Shown here in pieces: positions 1 through 11,870 of a stretch of 64,000 bases of DNA. Numbering within the stretch: the first letter of the stretch is position 1; each line of letters begins with the position of its first letter. Position numbers and translations under genes: made by a program. The notes below the pieces were generated by a model. It worked only from the letters and a program-made list of their open reading frames with translations. It made no database searches and had not been told where the DNA came from. Origin of the DNA: Monoplex corrugatus (taxonomy: Eukaryota; Mollusca; Gastropoda; Littorinimorpha; Ranellidae); NCBI GenBank assembly GCA_030674185.1, contig JAPXFY010000018.1:43251932-43315931 (forward strand). The letters run 5' to 3'.

Positions 1-307
1 TGGCAATTCTAGTAAACAAAACAAAAACAACAAACAAACTTAAACCAACTGAACAAACAAATAAAAAGGTATAACTCATATTTCACACTCGCACTCACAC
101 TCACACTTACACACTATGCCTACACATGCGCACATTAGAGAGGGGGAGGGCGCTACTGGGTCAATATGAAAATGCAGCGAGAGCAGATAATACTACTTCT
201 ACTAGTAGTATGAAAGGTATATAATCTAGATAAAGAAGATAAGATAGGTATATATACAATTTTCTTCCTTATCTCTCTCTCTCTCTCTCTCTGTATATCT
301 ATCTATC

Positions 308-358
<51 letters not shown>

Positions 359-1159
359 AAGGAAATTGTACACCTGTGTAATTTTTCAGTTTTACAGCAC
401 ACACTGTAGTCAAAAGCAACAACAGCAAAAGGGTTAACCATCAGGAATCTATAACCATCAAGAATCTTTTCTTACATGAACACATCTGGCCTTTAAATAG
501 TCTTAATGATAAATGGATAAGTTCTGTTGGTGATAATGTCTTCATAACAGTGGCGGATATGTCGTTAATATTAGAGGTTCAGAATTTGATTAATGGTTCA
601 GATAAGAACCAGAAAAAACACGAAAGAAAAATGATACGCGTTCTTATTCTTCGTTCGTGTTTTTTCTGGTTCCTGTTTGTTTGAACGCGGGCAGTCACAC
701 TTGTTTTGGGTGATGGTTCAGATACTGAGATAGGAAATACTATTGTTAGTACTATATCGGCAGTTTATTTGACCATTATTTGTATTTATCAAACTTTAAA
801 GAATTTATGATTATTTCATTTAACTTTGGGTATTTTGACAAGTCGCTCAACTGATCACTTCAGTACTTATTGTGGTGAATTTTCTTGTTTGACATTACAT
901 TGTGTTTCAACTTCAGAGTTGCGTTTTTCATTTTGTTGATTCAAAAGCATTTGGACACAAGGATTATGATATAAGTATTATAACCCATGTCTTTACAGTA
1001 TTTTTCATTTTGTTGATTCAAAGCCTTTGGACTCAAGGATTATGATATAACCCATGTCTTGAAAATTTTGATATCTACAGTAACCTCTGGAAAACTTGCA
1101 AGTGAGTGCTGTTTCATATTCAAAGGACTCATCATTACTGAAACAACATCTCGTCAAGA
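1..1159. other. 5' flank of TRMU
   Basis: AT-rich flank with a (CT)n run near 272-291, a (TA)n run near 310-353 and a palindromic repeat at 598-716. A short direct duplication near 925-1060 repeats the phrase TTCATTTTGTTGATTCAAA. No upstream coding exon was recognised and no core promoter element could be assigned. Confidence 0.5.
598..716. repeat. Palindromic end of the CAAGTGTGACTGCCC foldback family
   Basis: AACCAGAAAAAACACGAA and its reverse complement face each other across about 40 nt, followed by TGAACGCGGGCAGTCACACTTG. The same motif recurs at 3423, 15620 and 16736, so this is a dispersed inverted-repeat family. Confidence 0.65.
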
Positions 1160-1241
1160 ATGAAAAAAATGATGAGAGTTGTGTGTGGGATGTCTGGAGG
1201 TGTTGACAGTGCTGTGTCTGCCCTGTTGTTGAAAAAGAAAG
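1160..1241 (+). CDS. TRMU: TRMU exon 1
   Basis: Codes for the first 27 residues and one base of the next, including the ATP-binding PP-loop SGGVDSAV. The donor reads AAAG|GTACAG. Confidence 0.93.
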
Positions 1242-4200
1242 GTACAGTGTAAATTTCTGTTACGCAGTGTTTAAACTGTTTCTTTGCCTGTGCATTAAAT
1301 ACAAATGTACATAAATATTCAGTGTTGAATAACAACAGAGCTTGTATAAATTGTTAAAGGATTCAGAAGTGGGGAATACGAGAAACTATCTAGAGTTTTG
1401 TTCTTGTTGTTGTTTGTTTTACTGTCGTTTAAGTAAAAACACATTTTTAAACAACTTATTAATACATCCTGTGCATTAAATACAAATACACATAAATATT
1501 GAATATTTGACCCTTTGACTGCCACAGCCTATCCACCAACGGCAGAAAACGTAACCCTTTAGGCTCAACCAAAGGGGTAAGTTTTTGCTTTGCTAGCATG
1601 GTTGACAATATAGGATGCTGGTGGACAGGCTATGGGAGTCAAAGGGTTAATATTATAAACATGATAAAACAGCATGTATAATAATATATACTGTTAGATG
1701 AATCAAAAGTGGTGGACATGAGAAACTGGTTATATAGATCCAGGCATTTTTGTTGTTGTTTATTTATGTCACTATCATTTAAGTAAAAATACATTTTTAA
1801 ACAGCTTATTAATATGATTATAGTAAGCAGATGATCTTGAGATATTGACGTGAAGTAGCTTAAAAAGTTGGGAAGTTAACTTAAACTGCCAGTAGTAATA
1901 TGTATATTTTGGAAGAAAAAGTGTGAAAAGCTTATTGCATTGCATCAGGACCATGAAACGCATTGCACAATCGTAATTTGGCATGTAGGATATTTCTTTA
2001 TTTTTAAGTTATGAATTTCAGGCTATGAAGTGGTGGGCTTGTTCATGAAGAACTGGGATGTGGCTGATGAGACTGGGCGCTGCTCTGCAGATGCTGACTT
2101 GCGAGACGCTGAGCTGGTGTGCCAGACTCTGGGCATCAGGCTTCATCAGGTCAATTTTGTCAAGGAGTACTGGCACCATGTATTCAGGTATTAACCCTTT
2201 GCCTCCTGCACCCTATCTACTAACTGCAAAAACTTAACTCCTTGACGCCCTCACCCTTTCCTCCAGCTTCTTGCAGGAAGCTGGTGGAAAGGGTGAGGCA
2301 GTCACAGAGTCAAGATTTTGCTTTGCTAGCATGATTGACAATGTAGGTTGCTCGTAGAAGGTTGCAGGAGTCAAAAGGTTAATCTTTTCATTCCCTTAAT
2401 TTGTCCACGATCATTGTGCAGGAAGCTGATTGATAGAGTGAGGGGGAGAAAAGCTTGAAATGGATAAAATATTTATTGATGGTAGGCTGAAGTAACTTCC
2501 ACAACAGACATGCAAATGTTCACACGCTCATAAATATGTGCGTGGAGGCATTAGCTTATATGCTTGCACATGCGCGCGCACACACCTTTCTTCTGTCTGA
2601 TGTTCCTGTACAGACTGCACTAATGTGAAGGGGAAAATGTGCCTGTAATGTTTTGAAGTTCTTGTAATAAATTGTGTTTATATTATAATATCAAAAAGCA
2701 GGTTTGACATCATTTACTGAATGAGGCTGTCGTTTTCAAGAGGATATTATTATTCACAAGTCTGACCTTTCTTTAAAATTGGAACTATTTTGTCAGTTTG
2801 AGTGTGATGGTGATGTAACCTGTTAATTGATACTAGATTGCTTTGTTTTGCTGTTATGACTTCGTTTTGTTTTCTTTCTACCCCAGGCCACCTATTTCTA
2901 TGTGCTGTCATTGTAAATTGTTCACAATTATGGAACAGTTCACATGTTTGTATGATGAACAGACCAGTACTTTGGAGATTTCTTAGTTCTTTGTTTATGG
3001 GGAGGGGGATGGAATTCGTATCATAATCATAAAGCTATGGCAGTCAAACTGGAGCATATCTTTGACCATAAGTTATCATGAGAACCTTGAAATCAAAAAC
3101 ACATAAATGCATAGAGACTCTACTGTTACTCCATGCCTGAAATGCATGGTCCAAATCATAACAAGACTATTACAAATAGGGCGTATTTGGCATGCGTATC
3201 CACTCAAGTCCAAAATTTCTTTATATCATGGAGCACACATCATCATCACTCTATGTTCCACATTTAAGAATCACGACTCAAGAATCCTACAGGAACCTGG
3301 TGGATAGGCTGAGGGAGTCAAAGGGTTAAGTCTTTGCTTTGCTAGTATGGTTGACAATGCACAATGCTGGTGGACAGAGTGCAAGAGTCAAAGGGTTAAA
3401 CCATGAATGATGATTCATTCAAAACAAGTGTGACCACCTGTGTTCAAACAAACAGGAAAAACAACCCGAAAATAGAATCAGAACTTATATATATGTAATA
3501 TAACAAGACAAGACAGGCGCACATTTTTGGGCAGCTGGCATTTGTCAAGTAAATGTAAGGCAACAAATAACAAATAAAACCATTATTGGCAAAACACGAA
3601 ACTTCCTTGTTGTTTCATCTGACTCAATTAAATCAGCAGTCATATAAAACATTTCCTTCAACAAAAGTACTTCTAATATATAATCTTACTTTATAAAACT
3701 AAGATGTATCGTATGGCTCCTGACCTTTCTCAGTGATAGGTTGTTCAAACAGCGTAAATTCACAATAGTCATGATTCATTGTTACCAACAACAGATATAA
3801 CATATATTCAGTGAATCGGCTAGTTGAGAGACAAAGAGGAACTACCATGACATGCTTAAAAGCCACTATCTTCAAGTGTATCCTACTACCCAAAAGCACA
3901 CCAAAGTGAAGTCCATTCAGTAGACTTTCAATAAGTAATAATTTTAGTCTTGCCTAAGCAGAGATTCTGTCAGGCCAGTTGAGTCTAACTCTGTAAGTAA
4001 AACAAAATAGTTTTTCATTCTGTAGACTAAGATTTTGTGTGAATTAACCGCAAACCAACTTTAAAGGGACATAACCCAGCAGCACCTCTAAAATGAAACA
4101 GTAACTTCACCAGCTTATACATGTTTGTTTTCAGTGAGATGTTGAAAGACTACCAGATAGGCATCACGCCAAACCCTGACATCATGTGCAACAAGCACAT

Positions 4201-4643
4201 CAAGTTTGATGCGTTCTTTCATCATGCAACACAGCACCTTGAAGCGGATGCCATTGCTACTGGACATTATGCTCGCACCAGTGCTGATTACAATTTACAT
4301 GATGTAGACCCTAGGAAAGGTAAGTAAACATTGTTTTGACAGAAATGTAGACGAGGTAAAACATTGGCTAGGTAGGACCTCAGGATCTGGCCAGCTCATG
4401 GGTATATGTGCAGGCTTAAGGCTTGTGCCATGATCACCATACACATGGCGCCTTGATGTTACTGCATATGAAGTTCATTCCGAGCGCGGAGATGTCATCT
4501 TGAGAAACTGAAACTAAAATATGCGATCATAGGATTGGTGCCTGTGATTAAAAAAAGAAGAGAAAAAAGGAAAAAAAAATTATTGCACACATACATGCAT
4601 ACAGCTATGTACACTTATGCGTGCATACAGACGTGTGAGCACA

Positions 4644-4688
<45 letters not shown>

Positions 4689-5637
4689 ACGCACACACAC
4701 ACACACACAAAGAGATACATATTCACCATGTTCCCTTTTCCTATCTCTCTTTTGAATAGAATTGTGTAACAATTATCAACAAGTGTTGCTCATGGAAAAA
4801 GTGAATGAACTAAATTGTTAATGATTAAACTCAAAATGATTTGTCACCTTTTGCATTTGATGTAATTTGTCAGACAGTCTTTAAAAAAGGGGATGCTGGG
4901 GGCTCTTTCAGTATAAATAGTATCCCCACTTGGAAATTCTGGGCTAGAAGTTTCCTCTTTTGTGTCACTCTTTTTGTTTCTTCCTTGTTCTTTTGCTTTC
5001 TGTCATTTCTACCTATCATTTTCTGCCTTAATGGTCCATTCATCTGCATGTATTCAATAAAGTCTTGCATACTTTTTCTTAGGATTGATAATTGGGTACA
5101 TGTATTAAGTGCATTTTTGGCGTAAAACATACAAAACTTCAACTGGCAAGAAAAAAGAAAAGAAAAGAAAATCAAGTACACATATCAATGCATTCATGCA
5201 CATAATTTAAGGACATGCCCCTGGCATTGACTACTCCATCCAATTTATCACAGAGGATTTAAAAAAAAACACCTGAATACAAATACAAGCATACCTAAGG
5301 ACATCAAAACATATATAAAAACAGGCATAAATTACCTAAAATTGCTTCTGCATATCTCGTCTCCCTAGAGCCAAAAATGCACTTAATGAATGTATAGCTT
5401 TTATTCGAATATTTTGACAGGTGTCAAACTTCTCAAGGCCGTGGATTCTGTGAAGGATCAGACATTCTTCCTATCCCAGATCTCTCAGCAAGCTTTGCAG
5501 CGGTCAATATTTCCAGTTGGTGACCTCAGGAAAGACTTTGTCAAGCGTATTGCCATTGAAGCCGGACTACAAAAAATTGCTATACGGAAAGAGGTGAAGA
5601 GGTTTGTTTATGTGCAAGTGTTAGCACACATACGATA

Positions 5638-5672
<35 letters not shown>

Positions 5673-6996
5673 TGTTGGTGTGTGTTGTGTGTGTGTGTGT
5701 GTGAATGTATGCATGAACTCTTGTATCTGTGTGAGTATTTGCATGCATTTTGTCTATCTGTGTATATTCAGTAAAATGTAGTCATTTGTTTTTGTGTTGA
5801 CAATTATGCAGATGATTATGCATTACACATGAAAGATTGGAGAAAAACAATACCATGTTTAAAATTACTGTTACTGTATTTATCATCACCTTCCTTTGCT
5901 TGAGTGTTCTATTATTTATCTGCAGTCTACCAGTTTCATTCACAGGAATATTTTCAAAGGAGCCTACCACATCATCCATACTCTTCACAGCGGAGGGGGG
6001 AGAGTGAGGGGGGCTTCTCTGTCTCCCCTTTCGTCCCTTTTTTTTTTCGCTCTCTTTGGCACTCACAACTTGAGTATATAGCACATTTCTGAAGTTCATC
6101 AATATGTTGAGCTTTCTCCAGAATTTAGTTTCAGAAGACTAGTCAGTCAGATTGTTATGTTTCAAACAACCAGACTCCAGGTGTGCTGCATTTTCACTAC
6201 CCATATGCTGTACATCAGTTGGTGGTTTTGCATGCATGCACACACTTTCTCTGTCTTCCTGTCTTTTTGTCTCTGTCTCTGACTCTGCCTGTCTGTCTAT
6301 TTCTCTCTCTCTGTCACTCTGTGTCTCTGTCTCTCTCTGTCTCTGTCTCTCTGTCTGTCTCTCACTTGCTCACTCGCTCCTCGCTCTCCCTCTCTGACAT
6401 ACACTCACATACACTTATCATTTTCTTTTTACTAGCGCGATTGATTACAGTAGTGGTTCTTACATTGTCTTGTATTTTGAAATTCTATAAGTGATTTTAT
6501 CATATCCTTTCAAATGTAAGTAACATCTATTTTCATTTGTTTTTTCAGAGCATGGGAATATGTTTCATTGGATCCAGACAGTTTCAGCACTTCATGGAGG
6601 AGGTGAGCTTTGTCTGAAATAGATATGAGGTCTGAATCATAATGATGGCCCAGGTACATGTAAATAGAAACCAAAAATGTTGAGAATAAAGGTGTAAATA
6701 GAAACCAAAACCGTTGAGCATAAAGGTCGTATTTAATTAACGAAACAAGATAACACAAACCTTGTTTTGTCTATCAGAAATGCAAACTTATTCTCTTTTC
6801 ATGTGTTTCTGATTCAAAATTATTACACTGACCTTAATGTCAACCACTCTCTGGAACTGGGAAGTCATAAGATGGACTGATAATAATTGTTATTGTTGTT
6901 GTGAGGGTGTATTACTGGCAAACTGTTTCTGCTACTACTTTTATTTTCTTTGCTTATATTTGTGTGTGTGTGTGTGCATGGTGAGTGTGTGCTGGT

Positions 6997-7078
<82 letters not shown>

Positions 7079-7638
7079 TGGTGTGTGTATGTGTGTGTGT
7101 ATTTGTGTGTGTGTGTAAGTTTTAGAACATTTATCAAATTTTCTGAAATTGTGTAATTACAATCTGAACAGTTGAAAATCCTGTCGCAAGACAATTTCAG
7201 ATGTACTGTTCTTCTGTTGGACTGTTAAGCATTCATTCTGCTGAATGTTAGATATATATTTATTATGTTGGTTTTTCGTTTATTTGCAGTTATCCTTCAT
7301 GCCCCAGTTGGGGTTAAAGAATCTGTTTAAGCCTAGAACTTGAACTTGTGTAGCTGTGTGTGTGGGTGTGTGTATGTATGTATGAGAGAGAGGGAGAGAG
7401 AGAGAGAGAGTGTATGCATGTTTGTTTCCTTGTAGTTGTTTTCCTCATCAGCATGTTTACACTTCCTATTTGTTGTGTCCTGTTTCACAAACCAGAAAGT
7501 CTTCATTCTTTGCACTGTCTTAATTGTTCATTGGGTGATCCCATATTGTATTCAGTAAACAAGTGTCTGCAAAAATATCACAAGCAGTTACATGTTAGTT
7601 GTAATTTTTTATTGTTGATGGGTTTCATATGTGTTTGT

Positions 7639-7727
<89 letters not shown>

Positions 7728-7757
7728 GTGTGTGTGTGTGTGTGTGCTGTGTGTGGT

Positions 7758-7798
<41 letters not shown>

Positions 7799-10700
7799 GT
7801 GTGCGTGTGTGTGTGTGTGTGCGCGCATGTAAGTAATTTTGTTAAGTTGGTTTAAGGTTCAATGCCATTACATTTTATGAATAGAAGGACTCAAGGACTT
7901 ATGAGTTTTGTTTGTCCTTTTCAGGACAGCAAGGAAATTTGATCTGCAGGCTTGTCAGTGTCATATGTATTACGTATACACATACATAGTTACACGCACA
8001 CATGTGCAGGCACGCACCCAAAGACGCGCACGCAAATACGCACACACATACAAATGTGTATGTATGCACTACACAGAATGTTTCATCTGAACATGATTAA
8101 AACATGTTTGACTTTGAGACCCTCCCCCCCCCCCCCCCCCCCCCAACCTTCTTGCAGACATCCAACCACCTGCACAAACACACTCTCAACAAATGTTCGC
8201 ACACATGCACACACAACCATTCACATACAGATTTAATAGAGATGTTGAACCATCAAACCGATTGACTGAGTTGATTTTTAAAATGGGAAGTCATTAGCTG
8301 GACGCTGAAAACAATTCAAGATGAGGAGTGACACAGTGACTACAGCAGTGCAAGTTTAAGCAAGCTAAATAAAATGTATTCTGATAACGCAGGGGTAGTG
8401 GGTTCACCTTCAGGCAGGTCATACAGTTCATTTCCTGACATGATCTATACGAGTGTGCCCACCTTTTGCCTTACTTGTCTTCAGTCTGGATAGGCCATAT
8501 ACACATTGGCTGCTGGGTGAACTGTAGACTACATGTATGCACAAGTTTTTTTAATGAGTGAGGTTTGAATCCATACAGATGTGTTGGAAGTGTTGCTGTG
8601 CTGCCAGACTATCTTGACATCTTTGTGGTAGTTGCTGATCTTATCCATCACATGGCATCTGTGGTATCAGTGTGTATGCAGTTTAACCCTTTAATACCCG
8701 CGCCTTATCCACCAGCATCCTGCTTTGTCAACCTTGCCAGCAAAGCAAAAACTTAACCATTTGACTCGTGCCCCTGTCCACCAGCATCCTGCTTTGTCAA
8801 CCTTGCCAGCAAAGCAAAAACTTAACTCTTTGATTCCCTTACACTGTCTACCAGCTTTCTGCAGGAAGCTGATGGATAGGGTGAGGGAGTCAAAGGGTTA
8901 AGTTTTTGCAGTTGGTGGATGGGCTGAGGGAGTTCAAGGGTTATTTTTAGTATGGAATTGAGAAACTGAAACGCTATCAGAATGTATGATCACTGCCAGT
9001 TTTCATTAGCTAAACATTCATAATTGATCATAGCTTACTAAGATATTTATCGACCACCAAATAAATTTCCATAGTCAAGAAACATTTTACTTGCAGAATA
9101 TTCCTTTAGAGAGAAATTATGAGCTTTCCATCTACTCCCAAGACTGTTTTATTTTTCTGTTTTTCTGTCCATCTTATGTACCACTCTCATAAACATTGCA
9201 CCCATTCCACTCATTTTGGCTGGTCAACACACCTCTGTACTCACCGAAACTGCGGTCACATTGAGAACAGGTATGATGGACCACAGAATTCAGGATAGTT
9301 CCTCTCACGACTTTCTTCAGTTGATGAATATTGAAATCTCGTGCTTCGCAGCTTGAGCAAGAACATTTCTTCAAACCAGTTGCGTGGTGCAGTGGTTAGC
9401 GCAGCAGACTACTGACTGGAAGGTTGTGGGTTCGAATCCCCATCAGTGCCTTCAAAAATTATTGTGGGAATTTTTGGCTCTAAGTGGTACCTACCCAGAG
9501 TTTTGCATGCAATGGGCTCACTGGGAAGACTGGGACCACACAGTCGAGTCTCATCCATTTCACGATTTGTCATTGAGGGTGTTGCTCAAATCTTCTGACC
9601 AGCTCCGCAGGTGTCTGTATCTCGAGCCTGGTTTATGCCAGGAATGTTTTGATAGTAAGCGTACAGTACAGCCCTGTCAACACATTGAGACTCAATCCTA
9701 GATGGAACTCCATACATCATGATTATCATCCTCATTGACAGCATCATCATCGCATTGTAAAACTGTGCCAGCTTCTGTGGCCATTAAAGTGGCGAAGAAA
9801 TCGGGATGGGAAAAAAAAAGGTGAGTACGAAGGTAACCTCCCTGAGTGCAATGATCCTTAGAAAAGAAAATAAATTTCTTCACATAGGAAAAATGCACTT
9901 ATCAGACTCATAAAGTACTCACCTGACTCTTTCATATTAATTCACATGATTATTGCCACCTTATAATCATGGCAACTTTATGATTTATAGCAGTCAGCCA
10001 GCATCTGTATTGTCCAGACAATTAATCCTTCAATTCCCTTACTCTATCCATCAACTGCAAAAACTTAACCCTCTGATTGATTCCCTCACCGTATCCACCA
10101 GCTTCCTGTGAAGGAATCAAAGGGTTAAGGTTTTGCTTTGCTAGCATGGTTGTCAATGCAGGATGCTGGTAGACAGGGTGCAGGAATCAAAGGGTTAATG
10201 ATGTTTTCCTGTTTGTTCCAGTATGTTGGACCCAAGCCTGGAAACTTCATTGACGTGGAAACAGGAAAAGTTGTTGGCGAGCACAAAGGTTAGTATGTTT
10301 GAAATGTATTGGGAGTGTTTGCAGTGTGTGTAATTTTACTGTCAAGCAAGTACAGACGTTATGCTTTGATTAGAATGTCTGTTGCCTTGCTTTCAGCTCA
10401 CATAAATTGCTTTCTTTGATTTTTGAAAAAATATTGTTCCTCTCCAGTTTATGTGTGTGTGTCAGACAGACTGACAGACAGAAAGACAGGGCAGAAAGAC
10501 ACACACACACAACACACATACACACCACATGCACACGCACACCACACACACACACTACTACTGCTGTTGCTACTATTTCTGCTACTGCTTCTACTACGAC
10601 TACCACCTCCAACTCCTGTCCATTCTGCATATATAGCATGCTTGTGTCTGGCAGAATTATGTGTTTTATTACATTTTAAGGGATTTTGTTGAACAGGTAT

Positions 10701-11806
10701 CCATTACTGGACCTTAGGACAAAGAGCCAATATCTCAGGGTTGAGACGTGCTTACTTCATTGCTGACAAGAATGCCCAAACAAATGACATCATTGTGGTA
10801 TGATTTCACTTAACACTTTGGCATCTTGACGGCAGTCTGCTGCCGCCCATCTGTACCGCGGTCTTAGTCGTGACGGCAGACTGGTGCCGTCGGAAAATGC
10901 CATTTTTTTTATTTATAACATGAGCAGTATTCGAGGGAGAAAACTCCTGAAAGTCAAAATATAATCATCTATGCATCGATTGCTTCCCTTAGACCGTATC
11001 TAATCATCATACAGTCTTTGTTTTAACGAAGTTTCTAGAGTCAGTAAGCGAATCTGTATTCACCTATTTTCAAAATGGCGGCAAGGCGACTTCGAAACCG
11101 GCGCATGCAAGAGGCGATCGATATCATCCAAGCTGAAGGATCTGATGATGAATTAGATCTTGTTGGTGAATTATCTGTCGAAGATAGGGATGATTTGTTG
11201 GGTTCAGATACGAGTTTGTCCCTAGCATTGGCTTAAGTGACATCGCTATGTGGTTGATCATGTGGTTCAAAACTTTTGTTCGGAATGCTGTTTGGATACC
11301 CTAATTAGAGTAATTTCTACATTCAAGTGGGAAATCAGCACACACATTGTGAGTAGAATCTAATGTAGCAAGCTTCTGCCTTTCTTTTGCACTTTACTGT
11401 TTGTTTCTATCTTGTCTGGTTATTTTGTAATTTTTTTTTTTTAAATTGGCCGAAAACACGCGATTTCAGGGGTCGACAAGCACTATTTGACTGCGACTCC
11501 ATTGAGTTAATCTTGAGCTAGATACATTGATGTTTGATCGTGGCATCAGCCTCTCTTATCAGTTATTCAATTTAGATATCTACAGCAAATAGTAACATGC
11601 TGTAGTAGTGTGTATGTATATAACAGTCATTAATTAATGATACATTTTCGGGTAACTGTTTGAAGAGTGTTAAGCCAGTGATTTGTAATTAGTATATAAT
11701 GTATTTGATTGATTAAGTTTGAAAACATACAAATTATTAAAGTTTGAAAACATACAAATTGTTACCTAATATTAATTACCATGTGTGTGTGTTTGTATGA
11801 TTGTGT

Positions 11807-11870
<64 letters not shown>

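Noticed and set aside
7626..7828. Open frames coding Cys-Val or His-Thr repeats across GT/AC tracts (also near 6958, 13404, 42318, 47670, 51941, 54475 and 63690)
   Set aside because: They are the two reading phases of dinucleotide repeats, with no other sequence content and no codon signal.
9379..9450. A functional tRNA gene
   Set aside because: Box A and box B are present, but the 5' and 3' ends do not pair as an acceptor stem, and the sequence continues into a repeated SINE body.
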